Assembly: GCA_002331025.1 (NCBI GenBank)
Contig: DCYG01000044.1
Coordinates: 85,871 to 149,870, forward strand
Length of the DNA: 64,000 nucleotides
Source: Firmicutes bacterium UBA2116
GTDB lineage: Bacteria > Bacillota > Clostridia > Tissierellales > Sedimentibacteraceae
Direction: 5' to 3'
Position numbers and translations under genes: made by a program. The notes under the pieces were generated by a model. The model had not been told where the DNA came from, made no database searches, and saw nothing but the letters and a program-made list of their open reading frames with translations. Positions 44,840 to 54,500 of this stretch are shown here, in pieces. How positions within the stretch are numbered: position 1 is the stretch's first letter; each line of letters begins with the position of its first letter.

Positions 44840-44869
44840 CAAGGCGGGCAGCTTGCGCCATCCGCCTTG
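44840..44869 (+). terminator. Hairpin after the recombinase gene
   Basis: CAAGGCGG and CCGCCTTG form an 8-bp GC-rich stem with a 14-nt loop; no U-run follows. Confidence 0.5.
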
Positions 44870-44873
44870 CATA

Positions 44874-44887
44874 TGAACCCCGGTTCA
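44874..44887. other. Candidate right attachment site (palindrome)
   Basis: TGAACC-CC-GGTTCA is a perfect palindrome around a CC centre, 41 bp beyond the recombinase stop. Its first 8 bp equal the left candidate at 32453-32460. Short palindromic cores flanking a serine recombinase gene are plausible att sites. Confidence 0.4.
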
Positions 44888-44979
44888 CAATCTGTCCCTT
44901 TGAACGAGAACAGAACAATTAGAGGGTTTTTTATTCAATAAGGGCTTTGCCCGTCATTTAATGATTTCAGATAATTTAA

Positions 44980-47900
44980 TTATAATGTTTCAGATTGTAA
45001 ATTGCTATCAATAAACTTTTGTTTTATGCTTTCAAAGGAAGCGTACACCACCGGAATTATGACCATCGTTAAGAATGTTGCTGCTGTCATACCCCCTATT
45101 ACTGCAACAGCTAAAGGAGAGAAACGCTCTGAGCCAAGAGCCAACTGAGCCGCCAAAGGAATCATACCTGTTATGTCAGATAAAGCAGTCATCATTATAG
45201 GTCTGAATCTTTGCTTTACTGCATGAGTTATAGCTTCATTAAGCTCCATACCTTCCTTTTTTCTTTCATTAATAAATTCAACCAAAAGTATAGCATTATT
45301 TACAACTGTACCAACCAAAAGTATAAATCCCAGAAGAACCGGCATTGAAATATATTTTCCTGTTAACCCCAAGGCAGGAGCTATACCGATTACCACCAAA
45401 GGTATTGATACCATAACAGTAACTGGATGCAAAAATGATTTAAACTGTGGCACAAGTATTAAATAAACCAATATTACGGACAGTGATAAAAGGAACATCA
45501 TATCCTTAGCTGAATCGGACATACTTTTTTGTTCTCCTGTCAACTCTATTAAATAACCGCTTGGCAATGGATAATCATCAATTATATTATTTATATCCCT
45601 TGTTATATGGCTAAAGGCTCTTGAATGAGTATATCCCAATATGTCTATAGTATATTCTAAGTCCTCTCTTGTAATAATATTTGCTCTCTCATTTAACTCA
45701 ATATCCGCTAATTCTCTCAAAGGAATTTTCACACCCAAAGGAGTATTTATATAAGTTTCTAATAAACTGTCTGCTGACTTCTTGTGCTCATCCATATATT
45801 CGACTGAAATCCCAACATTTTCCGTTTCGCCAATGTCTAAATCAGTTCCTATAATTCCTTCCATTGAGCTGTATATTTGATAAGCAACCTGAGCATTTGT
45901 TAGCCCAAGCTCCTGGACGCGGGTTTCATTCATTATAATGTTCATTTGCAAGTTATCCATGTTGAAACTCTTATATAAGTTAGTTGTTCCTTTAACTTTG
46001 GCGATTTCTTCTTGTAGATTGTCAGCAATGCCATACAGTATTTCTTGATCAGAACCGCTTATTTTTATATCAATAGGTGCTGCAGCACTGGCTGTTGCCG
46101 TTCCGCCCTGTTCTTTAACAGAATATCTTTTTATGCCCGGGATTTTTTTTATTTCATCTCTCAATCTTTCTTGAAACTCCCATATAGTTTCATTTCTTTC
46201 AATTCTTGTTGTTAAATTAATAGTGAGCAACGCCTGATTTGTACCCCTTACTCCAAAATCACTGAGCATATTGCTATCTCTTTCATAGCCAATTTGTGCA
46301 TCATAATTTATAACAATTTCTTCTTTTGCTAAAAAATTTTCAATATACTTTACTGCCCTGCTTGTTTCTCCTATTTTTGTTCCCGGATCCATTTCAACAG
46401 ATACGAAAGTTTTCCCACTGTCAAATTGAGGTAACATTTCCATTCCTTTATTAGCTAAAAATCTCCCGCTTAAAACAAGAAGAACTAAGGCAATTAGTAT
46501 GGTCTTTAACTTGTTATTCAAAGCTAATTTCAATATTCTTATATAAAATTCGCCTAATTTATTCATCATTTCATTCCATGGTGATGAAATTTTATTGATT
46601 ATTTTTTCAGCTTTAGTAAATTTGATTTTACTGAGCATTACCGTAAACAAAGGTATAATTAACAAAGCAATTAATATAGAGGAACCTATGGCAAATATCA
46701 CTGTTAATGAAAGAGGTCTGAACATTTCTCCTACAAAACCTTCTATAAACAAAAGAGGTATTAAAACAACCAATGTGGTAGTTGCCCCTGCAATATTTGC
46801 CATTGCTATTTCGTTAGTTCCGTCAATGGCTGCTTTAGTTATATCTTTATTTTGATTTCTGTGAGTTACAATATTTTCTACTATAACTATGGATGCATCT
46901 ACTACAAAGCCTATACTAAGTATCAAAGCTGATAATGTAACCATATCAAGCTTCATATCAAAAAACTTAATAAGTGATAATGTAGTCAAAAAAACTAAAG
47001 GCATTGACATTGAAACAACTAATGACTGACTCACATTTGATATAAAAAGCATTATAAGTATTATTGTAAAAACCATTGACATTAATACGCTGGATGACAT
47101 ATTATCAACCATCTGGTTAGTGAAAATCGAATCATCCTGTGCTATTTCAAATTGAATAAAAGGGTATTTATCTTTTAATACTTCAACTTCTTTTATAATG
47201 TCTTCAACAACTTCCACTGTATTAGAATCACTTCTTTTTGACACCAATAGCGCAATACCTTCATTTCCGTTATACCTGTAGCTGCTTTCCAAATCTTCCG
47301 TAGTAAATTCTACTTCTGCAATATTCTTAAGATAAATGACATTGTTATCTTTCAATGGTATTCTAATGTTTTCTATATCACTTACAGTTTTTAAGTCTTC
47401 TTCAATTCTAATTAATACTTCCTTATTAGCATCAGTTAATTTTCCGCCCGGTGCCTTAATATTATTTTGAGCAAGTATGGAAGAAACTTGTTCTAAAGTA
47501 AGTCCGTATGAAGTCAGTCGATTTTTATCAACATTAACCTTGACCAATGATTTGTATCCTCCGAATATATCAACAGAAGCAACACCATCTAGCAGCTGTA
47601 AACTGTAACCTATTTCATTTTCAGATATTTGTCTTACTGTCCTTAAGTCAACCGAATCACTGTTTAAACTTAATGTTATAACCGGTTTATCTGATGTGCT
47701 GAATTTTAATACTTTCGGCTCAATTATATTAACAGGCAGTCTGTTTCTGATTCTGCTGATAGAATTTTGAACATCAATTGCCGCTTCATTTGTATTTGAT
47801 GAATAACTAAATTCCAATGATATTATAGCCATATTGTCCTGACTTGTGGACTTAACACTGCTAATACCCTCTAATTTACCGAATTCATCTTCCATAGGCT

Positions 47901-48093
47901 CTACTAAATCTTTAACAACATCTTGAGAGGAAGCCCCGGGATATTGTGTAACAACCGTAACCATTGGAGCATTCGTATCAGGAGACATCTGTGTTTTCAA
48001 AGTCACTCTTGAATAAATGCCAAATATAACAATTGCAATTGCCACAGATAGTATAAAATATTTGTTTTTAATTGAAAATTCACCTATATTCAT
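44980..48093 (-). CDS. RND efflux permease of the second RND operon
   Basis: A 1037-residue protein with the RND plan of TM1, large loop, TM2-6, and its repeat. Motifs include LILSIGFVVDASIVVVENI (first-half proton-relay region, with D-A in place of the more common D-N) and LVGTVVNNAILLVEFINE. It is the last gene of a leftward operon and its start overlaps the adaptor stop. It is only distantly similar to the first RND protein at 20.7 kb, so this is not a recent duplication. The chromosome resumes here after the mobile element, and only a weak GGGC/GCCC hairpin follows the stop. Confidence 0.92.
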   Translation of the reverse strand: MNIGEFSIKNKYFILSVAIAIVIFGIYSRVTLKTQMSPDTNAPMVTVVTQYPGASSQDVVKDLVEPMEDEFGKLEGISSVKSTSQDNMAIISLEFSYSSNTNEAAIDVQNSISRIRNRLPVNIIEPKVLKFSTSDKPVITLSLNSDSVDLRTVRQISENEIGYSLQLLDGVASVDIFGGYKSLVKVNVDKNRLTSYGLTLEQVSSILAQNNIKAPGGKLTDANKEVLIRIEEDLKTVSDIENIRIPLKDNNVIYLKNIAEVEFTTEDLESSYRYNGNEGIALLVSKRSDSNTVEVVEDIIKEVEVLKDKYPFIQFEIAQDDSIFTNQMVDNMSSSVLMSMVFTIILIMLFISNVSQSLVVSMSMPLVFLTTLSLIKFFDMKLDMVTLSALILSIGFVVDASIVIVENIVTHRNQNKDITKAAIDGTNEIAMANIAGATTTLVVLIPLLFIEGFVGEMFRPLSLTVIFAIGSSILIALLIIPLFTVMLSKIKFTKAEKIINKISSPWNEMMNKLGEFYIRILKLALNNKLKTILIALVLLVLSGRFLANKGMEMLPQFDSGKTFVSVEMDPGTKIGETSRAVKYIENFLAKEEIVINYDAQIGYERDSNMLSDFGVRGTNQALLTINLTTRIERNETIWEFQERLRDEIKKIPGIKRYSVKEQGGTATASAAAPIDIKISGSDQEILYGIADNLQEEIAKVKGTTNLYKSFNMDNLQMNIIMNETRVQELGLTNAQVAYQIYSSMEGIIGTDLDIGETENVGISVEYMDEHKKSADSLLETYINTPLGVKIPLRELADIELNERANIITREDLEYTIDILGYTHSRAFSHITRDINNIIDDYPLPSGYLIELTGEQKSMSDSAKDMMFLLSLSVILVYLILVPQFKSFLHPVTVMVSIPLVVIGIAPALGLTGKYISMPVLLGFILLVGTVVNNAILLVEFINERKKEGMELNEAITHAVKQRFRPIMMTALSDITGMIPLAAQLALGSERFSPLAVAVIGGMTAATFLTMVIIPVVYASFESIKQKFIDSNLQSETL

Positions 48094-49358
48094 TATTCAT
48101 CTCCTCTAAAAACATATACTGATGCATTGTCATATATCTTTGATAAATTTGAAGCTGCTATTTTATCTCCTTCTTTTAGCCCATTAATTACTTCAGTGCT
48201 ATCGCCTACAGTAATGCCTGTCATTATTTCAGTCTCTTTAACTATACCGTCAATATACAAATAAACTATATCTTTATTATTTAAGTTTTTAATGGAGTTT
48301 TTAGGTATAATTAATTTGTCTTGTGCTTCATTTGTTATAATTTTAACTTCTGCACTGTTGCCTGAAAACAACATGGATGATTTTTCATTTTTGATAGGAC
48401 CTAATTCTATTAAACCTATTCTTGTGTTGGAATTGACGCTAGGAACAATTTTGCTTACATTTGTGCTTATTTCACCTTCTAAACCATTTGTTTTCAATAC
48501 AGCTTTGCTGTCAACATATATTTTGTTAATGTCATTTTCGGATACATTAACTTTTATAATCCATTCTTTAATGTCATCGATAGCAACCAAGGGTTTTCCT
48601 ACTACAGCCAGATCTCCCACATTACCTTGTATCATTTTAACAACACCGCCTATAGGTGCTTTAATAATCGTATCTTCAATTTTTACATTAAGCTCATTGA
48701 TTGATGAGTTTAATTCTTCAATTTGTTTTGCTGATATGTTTTTTTCATGTACTAAATTGTCATAGGATTTTTGTGTACTTGCTTTTAATTCTTCTGTTTT
48801 CAAATATGCGTTGTTTAGTTCCTGCTCTATTTTATCAAAAGTTGTTTTTGGAATTGCTCCTTCTTCATATAAATCTTTGTAATTGGAACATTCACTCTTT
48901 AAAAAATCATAATTTGATTGAGCTGTTTCAAGTTGTTTAATAAGTGGATTTGATGTATAAAAATCGGTTACTTCATTTTCTAAATATATGTATTTAGCAG
49001 CTAAGGTATCAAGTTTCTTTTGTGCTGTATCAATACTTGCATTAAGCAGACTATCATCAATTTTCACCAACACATCACCATATTTTACGATGCTTCCTTC
49101 TTCAACAAAAACATGGACTATTTGCCCTGCTATAGTAGGTGATAAGGTTGCAGATCTTTTAGGTTCAATAGTGCCTATATAATTTATAGTTTCTGTTAAA
49201 TCACCCTTGACAACTGCTTCAAGTTCTATAGGAATACCAAGGTCCGATTCTTTTGCAGAACTTTTTTTGCTGCCAGAGAATGAATTAATGATTTTAACAA
49301 TTACAGCCAAAACAACTAATGAAACTATAACAATCAAAATAAGCTTTTTCTTATTCAT
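48093..49358 (-). CDS. Membrane-fusion adaptor of the second RND operon
   Basis: 421 residues from ATG 49358; a TTG 15 bp upstream overlaps the GGAG binding site. N-terminal TM anchor (KLILIVIVSLVVLAVIVKII), not a lipobox. Lipoyl half (LSPTIAGQIVHVFVEEGSIV), a long coiled coil (about residues 110-225), second lipoyl half (IKAPIGGVVKMIQGNVGDLA) and beta-barrel domains. It links the RND permease to the TolC-like protein of the same operon. Confidence 0.9.
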   Translation of the reverse strand: MNKKKLILIVIVSLVVLAVIVKIINSFSGSKKSSAKESDLGIPIELEAVVKGDLTETINYIGTIEPKRSATLSPTIAGQIVHVFVEEGSIVKYGDVLVKIDDSLLNASIDTAQKKLDTLAAKYIYLENEVTDFYTSNPLIKQLETAQSNYDFLKSECSNYKDLYEEGAIPKTTFDKIEQELNNAYLKTEELKASTQKSYDNLVHEKNISAKQIEELNSSINELNVKIEDTIIKAPIGGVVKMIQGNVGDLAVVGKPLVAIDDIKEWIIKVNVSENDINKIYVDSKAVLKTNGLEGEISTNVSKIVPSVNSNTRIGLIELGPIKNEKSSMLFSGNSAEVKIITNEAQDKLIIPKNSIKNLNNKDIVYLYIDGIVKETEIMTGITVGDSTEVINGLKEGDKIAASNLSKIYDNASVYVFRGDE

Positions 49359-49378
49359 AAATGATTTCTCCAATCTTA

Positions 49379-49930
49379 CTATATTAATGTTTTTATTGTT
49401 TCATATAATTTTCTTGAATCTCTAAAGGCATCACTGTTTGTTAAGGATTCAAATATAATTAAACCGACTATGGTCGATAATATAACTTGAGACAAGTATC
49501 CAAATGATTCTTTTTCGGAATCTATTTGCCTGCCTTTCATAAAATACATAATTTCATCAAATACTTTTGAAAATATGCTTTTGAGCATTTCTTTAATTTC
49601 ATCATTATATTGAGATTCGTATATGGTGCAAATAAACAACTCTCTGTTTTTTCTCAATGTGTATGTTCTTTCTCCAATAATTTTCTGAATAAACTGCTCT
49701 GAATTTTCATTTTCTTTTGATGTGTTAAAGTTTAACATTGGTTTTACAATGAACGTAGAAATAGTCTCATAAAACAAGTTATTCTTCGTCTCAAAATGCC
49801 TGAATAATGTAACTTCTGCAACATCAGCAACAAGGGATATTTCTCTTGTGGTTGACCCTGAATATCCCTTTTTAGAAAACACTTCTTTAGCTGCATTCAA
49901 AATTCTTTCTCTTGTATCTTCCTCTTTCAT
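49379..49930 (-). CDS. TetR/AcrR-family repressor of the second RND operon
   Basis: 183 residues from ATG 49930 with GAGGG five bases upstream; an ATG at 49942 would contain that site. Helix-turn-helix ILNAAKEVFSKKGYSGSTTR with VAEVTLFRHFETKNNLF. It lies between the TolC and adaptor genes, so it is again part of the pump transcript. The palindrome 51076-51091 in front of the operon is its likely operator. Confidence 0.88.
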   Translation of the reverse strand: MKEEDTRERILNAAKEVFSKKGYSGSTTREISLVADVAEVTLFRHFETKNNLFYETISTFIVKPMLNFNTSKENENSEQFIQKIIGERTYTLRKNRELFICTIYESQYNDEIKEMLKSIFSKVFDEIMYFMKGRQIDSEKESFGYLSQVILSTIVGLIIFESLTNSDAFRDSRKLYETIKTLI

Positions 49931-49945
49931 TGACACCCTCATATT

Positions 49946-51052
49946 TTAGTAGCCAATTCCATAGGATGCTTCAAATTTAAGCTTAGCAAGGTTGTAGTTG
50001 TGTAAAGACTGAACATACGATAATTCTGCGTTGTAAAGCATATTTTGAGCATTTAGCACATCCATTTGAATTCCAACTCCTGCTTCGTAGGATAGTTGTG
50101 ACAATCTGTATGCCTCTTCTAAGCTTGTAATATTTTTCTCATAAACACTTACAGCTCTTGCAGCTTTCTGCATATTTAAATAAGCATTGTTTACACTTAG
50201 CTCCACATTCTGCATTGCATTATTCAATTCGTTATCAGCTTTTTCTTTTTCGTAATTAGCTTCTCTGTAATCATAGGTGTTTACTGCGCTGTAACTTGAA
50301 ACAATATCAAAATAAAGTTTAGAAACTTCTACATTTTCTTGAGCTTGGATAACCTCTATTCTATTTTTTTGTGCCTCAGTAACTTTAACGTGTAAATCAA
50401 TATTTTCCGGTGTTTGCAAGCTTGTATTGCTTATAACATCATCAGTTAAATTTACTGTTGCATTGAAGGGAAGACCTAAAAGCTTGTTGAATTCCATTTC
50501 CTTGTACTTCAAATCATCCTTTGCATTTGCTAATAATAGGTTAGCTTCTTCTACAGCTGCCTGTGCCGTTAAAACTTCCTGTTTTATACCTGTGCCGATT
50601 TTAAGCTTTGATTCTGCAATTCTTTGCTGTTCTAAAACACGCGAGACATTTTCTTCTTTTACTTCAATGTCTTTTATACTTCGGCTGATTTCATAATAAC
50701 TGTTTTTAATTCCTAACCCTATTTTTCGTTCTATTAATTCCTTGCTTTTTCTTGAAAGTTTAACTGCCATCTCACTTTGTCTTTTATAATATCCGTCTGA
50801 CAAAAGTTTGGTTTCAATCATGGAATTTTCAGGAGCCTTTGACCATAGTGATACAGCTTTCTTTGAAATAACCTGATTTTTTTCTATATCTAACTGAGCA
50901 ATTTTCACAACCTCATTATTTTTCAAACCAAATTCAACAGCTTCCTCCATAGAAAAATTGTATATTTTATTTTGGGACTGTTCTTCAGCGTAAGTCATGC
51001 CAAATGTTAATATAATCATTGCTGTCAACAATAACATAATCTTTTTTAACAA
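49946..51052 (-). CDS. TolC-family protein, first gene of the second RND operon
   Basis: 368 residues, probably starting at TTG 51052: AGAGGTGA lies at proper spacing, while a GTG at 51061 is inside that site. Signal peptide (KIMLLLTAMIILTFGMTYAE). Two OEP repeats of long helices, with SKLKIGTGIKQEVLTAQAAV and SYEAGVGIQMDVLNAQNML. It is short for TolC and, like the other copy, shows no clear beta-barrel strands. Gene order differs from the first operon (TolC first, not last). Confidence 0.82.
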   Translation of the reverse strand: MLKKIMLLLTAMIILTFGMTYAEEQSQNKIYNFSMEEAVEFGLKNNEVVKIAQLDIEKNQVISKKAVSLWSKAPENSMIETKLLSDGYYKRQSEMAVKLSRKSKELIERKIGLGIKNSYYEISRSIKDIEVKEENVSRVLEQQRIAESKLKIGTGIKQEVLTAQAAVEEANLLLANAKDDLKYKEMEFNKLLGLPFNATVNLTDDVISNTSLQTPENIDLHVKVTEAQKNRIEVIQAQENVEVSKLYFDIVSSYSAVNTYDYREANYEKEKADNELNNAMQNVELSVNNAYLNMQKAARAVSVYEKNITSLEEAYRLSQLSYEAGVGIQMDVLNAQNMLYNAELSYVQSLHNYNLAKLKFEASYGIGY

Positions 51053-51075
51053 TTTAATCACCTCTTATTATGCTT

Positions 51076-51091
51076 GTAAGCACTTGCTTAC
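51076..51091. promoter_or_regulatory. Perfect palindromic operator of the second RND operon
   Basis: GTAAGCA-CT-TGCTTAC, 7-bp arms with a 2-bp centre, lies about 15 bp upstream of the first ribosome binding site. This is a usual position and shape for a TetR operator. Confidence 0.65.
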
Positions 51092-51100
51092 ATATATTTT

Positions 51101-51138
51101 AAAAAAATCTGCCGATTTTTAATCGGCAGATTTTTTTT
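51101..51138 (-). terminator. Terminator of the SLH protein gene
   Basis: A 17-bp stem (ATCTGCCGATT core flanked by A- and T-runs) with a 3-nt loop. It works in both directions and separates the SLH gene from the RND operon. Confidence 0.93.
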
Positions 51139-51144
51139 ATTTGT

Positions 51145-54096
51145 TTATCTGTCGTAAATTGCGATGTATTCAGCAACTGCGCTGTCTGAAACATCATAGA
51201 TGTGTATCATATCTCCATCTGCTAAATCTCCAAGAGAAAGTATCTTGTTTTCAAGGTTTCTGTGAGATGTATCTACATCATAGAAGAATGAATCATTGCC
51301 ATATTTATCAATATGAACAAACCAAGTCATATCTTCATCTTCATCGGTACCTGCAGCCATTACTTCGATGATACCATTTCTTGTATCAATTCCACCGCTT
51401 ACAATTTCGAACTTATCAAATGCAAAACTGAAATCTGAAGAACTATATCCTGCTGCTATATTATCGAGTTTTTCATCTGTTGTATTCCATGTTGCGATTA
51501 CAACATCATCTAACTTAATATCATTCTTAGAAACTGTTGCAGCTTTAATGCTTGTTCCAGAGGTAACTTCAACTCCTGCAACAACCTTGAACATATTGTT
51601 TGTCATTTCATTTGCATCAGCATATAATTTTGTTCTTGGCACCAGCCTTACGGTATCAAGGGTAGTTCCTGATACAGTGAAGTCAACTAATACTTTTTCT
51701 TGTAATGAATTCTGGACAGCTCTTGATAAATCACCGGCATAGTATTCAACTATTTCATCCTCTACTGCCATAAATACCCACAATCCATCTTTTCTGATTT
51801 CACGTTTTAGTATATAACCGTAATCATCTTCGCCAATTTGAACTGAACCGTCATGGTAGAATACAATTACCTCTATTTCACTGTCGTCAACTTTGGCAAT
51901 TACTTTACTGAAATCATCTCCAGAATCAAGATCAGATACTGCTCCCCAAGTATATGCCTCTGCTTCTCCTGTAGTAGTATTAACTCCAAAGTAAACTGTT
52001 TCATCACTCACGTAATATACCTTATTGTTAATTTTGATTCTGTCATAATCATCATCCACAATACCGCCGTTAGTATTGTTTTGAGCTATTACATTCTTAT
52101 TTCCTGCTTCAATAACATTGATTGATGATATTGTTCCGTCACCGTTGAAGTCTACCTCAACTAATGTTCCAGCTTTAAATAAGTTAGTTACATCAACATC
52201 GCTGCCGCTTTCAGGTCTTCCTTTTACATCGCCATTAATTGACTTGCTTATAGATAAATCTAGTAATTTACCGTTGAATTCTGTGTCATCTTCTGTGAAT
52301 TCATAAGTTGTTTCATCATCAAATTGATTTAGTAACTCTACATAATATTTATATCCTGCTGTTCTTGATGCCCATGGATCTTCAGTTACTACAAAATAAT
52401 CGTCACTACCGGTATTAACATCTGTAGTAATGTGTCTTCCATAGTTCCATCCTTCTGTTTCTTCATAGTATTTACCTATATAAACTACTACATATTCACC
52501 AACCATATCTTCTATATCAGATAATCTGTCATCGTCCGCTGTCCATTCATAAGCACTTGGGTTAGCTGCCAATGAATTGATAGTATCATTTTCATCCGTG
52601 CTTATTGTAAATGCAGGTCCAACGGGTATATTCTTACCATCGACTACAAGTGTGTAATCCCAGTACATGTTGTTGTCCGAATCTACAGAATCCAATATAC
52701 CTTCAATCTTATAATCATAAGCTTCAAGTACATATGTTCCCCCTACTTCCCAGAAGTAAAGAACGTCTTCTTTAGCTAAATCTTTAAGTTCAGCTATTTG
52801 TCCATTTTTCATTACAGTGTATTTTTCGCCGTCAAGTTTTATTGTACTTTCACTATCACTGTAAGTGAAATACTTAACTTTTTCATCTTTTAAATTAACA
52901 TCTGTAATTACTCTTGGTAAATCATAGTTAACCATGTTCATGTATATGATTTCTTCATCATCATTTAATATAATTTTACCTGCTACTTCACCTAATTCGC
53001 CATAGCCCTCTCCAACTTTATTAGAAGCCATTTTCGTAAGATCTGTAACTCTTTCATAATTGTAGAATACAATTGCATCTTCTGCCAAATCAAATTCATC
53101 ATCTGTTTCATCTAAAGCAATTTCTATTCCACCATCTTTAATTTTGTAATTGTCCTCATCACTTTTAGTAATATCAACAATGTAGTCATAAGCTATAACA
53201 TCTCTTGGATCTGTAGTATCCTGAATAGATATTACCAATTCATCGTCTTCAATTTTCCCATCAGTATCTGTATCTCTGACAAATACAGTAACTTCATGTC
53301 CAAGTAACGCATCTGCATCAATTGATTCAATCATTTTGAATGTGAATGTCTTTCCTTCTTCAGTTCTGATTTTAACTTCGTCAGCATCCAATTTAGTCAA
53401 TGAATGTGATGCTGTTTCAACTACATATGCATCCTCTAATTCAAATACATTTAAATATTTTGTCAGAAGTGTATAGTCAGTAATTTTCCATGTTTGATCA
53501 CCTGATGTTACTTCAGCTAAATCCATTAAATCAATGTCTAATGCTTTGTTAGATAATATTGATACAACACCTCTTTTAGCCGGATCATTGTAATTAAATT
53601 TAACACCTAATGTTAAGCCGATTTCAGAAGCCTTTGTTAAATAATTTGATGGCCATTCATTGCTGTTTAAAGCAGGTTCATAACCTAATAAGCGTATTAA
53701 CATGGTAATTGCTTCGGAATATGTTACTTGCTCCTCGGGTTTAAAGGTTCCGTCAGAATAACCAACAATTATTCCTCGTGCAGATGCTAAATTAATATAT
53801 CCGCTTGCCCAGTGAGTCACTCTCACGTCCGGGAATTTAGTGTTGGCAACTGAGCCGTTAGCAATATCTTCCATACCTAACATACGTATTGCAATGGCTG
53901 CAAATTCCGCTCTTGTAATTGAATTCCCGGGTCTGAAGGTTCCGTCTTCATACCCTACAATTATGTCTAATGCTGCAAGTCTTGCTACTGCATTTTCGTA
54001 TTCAGTACCTTCTACATCAGACGGTAAAGCAAAGGCAAAGCTAAAGCTTGAAAGTATCATTGCCATTGCTAAAATTAATGATAAAACTTTTTTCAT
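51145..54096 (-). CDS. Large SLH-domain protein, probable S-layer protein
   Basis: 983 residues with signal peptide MKKVLSLILAMAMILSSFSF, then three S-layer-homology repeats (about 28-195). SLH marks are YEDGTFRPGNSITRAEFAAI, VGYSDGTFKPEEQVTYSEAI and a weaker third copy. The remaining about 780 residues are acidic, Asp/Glu/Thr/Tyr-rich and beta-predicted, with no enzymatic motif. SLH domains bind pyruvylated secondary wall polymers, so the protein coats the cell. AGGAGG precedes the ATG, and a long leader and strong terminator suggest an abundant single-gene transcript. Confidence 0.9.
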   Translation of the reverse strand: MKKVLSLILAMAMILSSFSFAFALPSDVEGTEYENAVARLAALDIIVGYEDGTFRPGNSITRAEFAAIAIRMLGMEDIANGSVANTKFPDVRVTHWASGYINLASARGIIVGYSDGTFKPEEQVTYSEAITMLIRLLGYEPALNSNEWPSNYLTKASEIGLTLGVKFNYNDPAKRGVVSILSNKALDIDLMDLAEVTSGDQTWKITDYTLLTKYLNVFELEDAYVVETASHSLTKLDADEVKIRTEEGKTFTFKMIESIDADALLGHEVTVFVRDTDTDGKIEDDELVISIQDTTDPRDVIAYDYIVDITKSDEDNYKIKDGGIEIALDETDDEFDLAEDAIVFYNYERVTDLTKMASNKVGEGYGELGEVAGKIILNDDEEIIYMNMVNYDLPRVITDVNLKDEKVKYFTYSDSESTIKLDGEKYTVMKNGQIAELKDLAKEDVLYFWEVGGTYVLEAYDYKIEGILDSVDSDNNMYWDYTLVVDGKNIPVGPAFTISTDENDTINSLAANPSAYEWTADDDRLSDIEDMVGEYVVVYIGKYYEETEGWNYGRHITTDVNTGSDDYFVVTEDPWASRTAGYKYYVELLNQFDDETTYEFTEDDTEFNGKLLDLSISKSINGDVKGRPESGSDVDVTNLFKAGTLVEVDFNGDGTISSINVIEAGNKNVIAQNNTNGGIVDDDYDRIKINNKVYYVSDETVYFGVNTTTGEAEAYTWGAVSDLDSGDDFSKVIAKVDDSEIEVIVFYHDGSVQIGEDDYGYILKREIRKDGLWVFMAVEDEIVEYYAGDLSRAVQNSLQEKVLVDFTVSGTTLDTVRLVPRTKLYADANEMTNNMFKVVAGVEVTSGTSIKAATVSKNDIKLDDVVIATWNTTDEKLDNIAAGYSSSDFSFAFDKFEIVSGGIDTRNGIIEVMAAGTDEDEDMTWFVHIDKYGNDSFFYDVDTSHRNLENKILSLGDLADGDMIHIYDVSDSAVAEYIAIYDR

Positions 54097-54500
54097 CTTA
54101 TCCTCCTATATAATTATTTAAGTTCAGTGATAAACCATAGGTCATTGTTCACCGTGTATTAAATTTAGCTTTTTTGTATAACTAATTCAATAGTCAATGA
54201 ATAGGTGTTTGTAAGGTGTTCTTACAAACCGGAGCAAATGTAAACCAGTTTTTCCTTCACCTTGTAATATAAATGTAATATTCCAAAATTTAATATTAAC
54301 ATCAGAAAAACTATTTTTCCCATTCCTTAAAAACTTTGATTTTAATCAGGGAATGAATAAAAAAATTATAATTAAATATTTCACCTTCAATATAAATAAA
54401 TTTATTTTTTTATAATATCTTTTTAATTTTGATTTCAATCAATGATTTAATTGTTTTTATATACTATAATCAGGTCATAATATACTTAGGAGACATTGGT
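54097..54500. promoter_or_regulatory. Divergent regulatory region between SLH and metal ATPase genes
   Basis: No gene. It contains the dyad GTTTGTAAG-GTGTT-CTTACAAAC (54207-54229) in the SLH leader, and two copies of TGATT-N2-AATCA: 54337-54348 and 54430-54441 (the latter extends to TTGATT-TC-AATCAA). TATAAT at 54465-54470 is the likely -10 of the ATPase gene; its -35 is weak and lies beside the second TGATT dyad, as for a regulated promoter. Confidence 0.5.

Larger units (their letters stand above)
32453..44881. mobile_element. Putative integrative element with a large serine recombinase and cargo operon
   Basis: The boundaries are inferred. The right side has the expected layout of a Tn4451-like or related non-conjugative integrative element: serine recombinase close to one end, small accessory genes and a RepA-like ATPase with iterons. 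The bases from about 40.6 to 44.9 kb are clearly richer in G+C than the chromosome around them. The cargo is the six-gene leftward operon 32.6-40.3 kb. No relaxase, coupling protein or conjugation genes are present, so transfer would need a helper. It splits a chromosomal region between a TetR gene and an RND operon. Confidence 0.6.
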
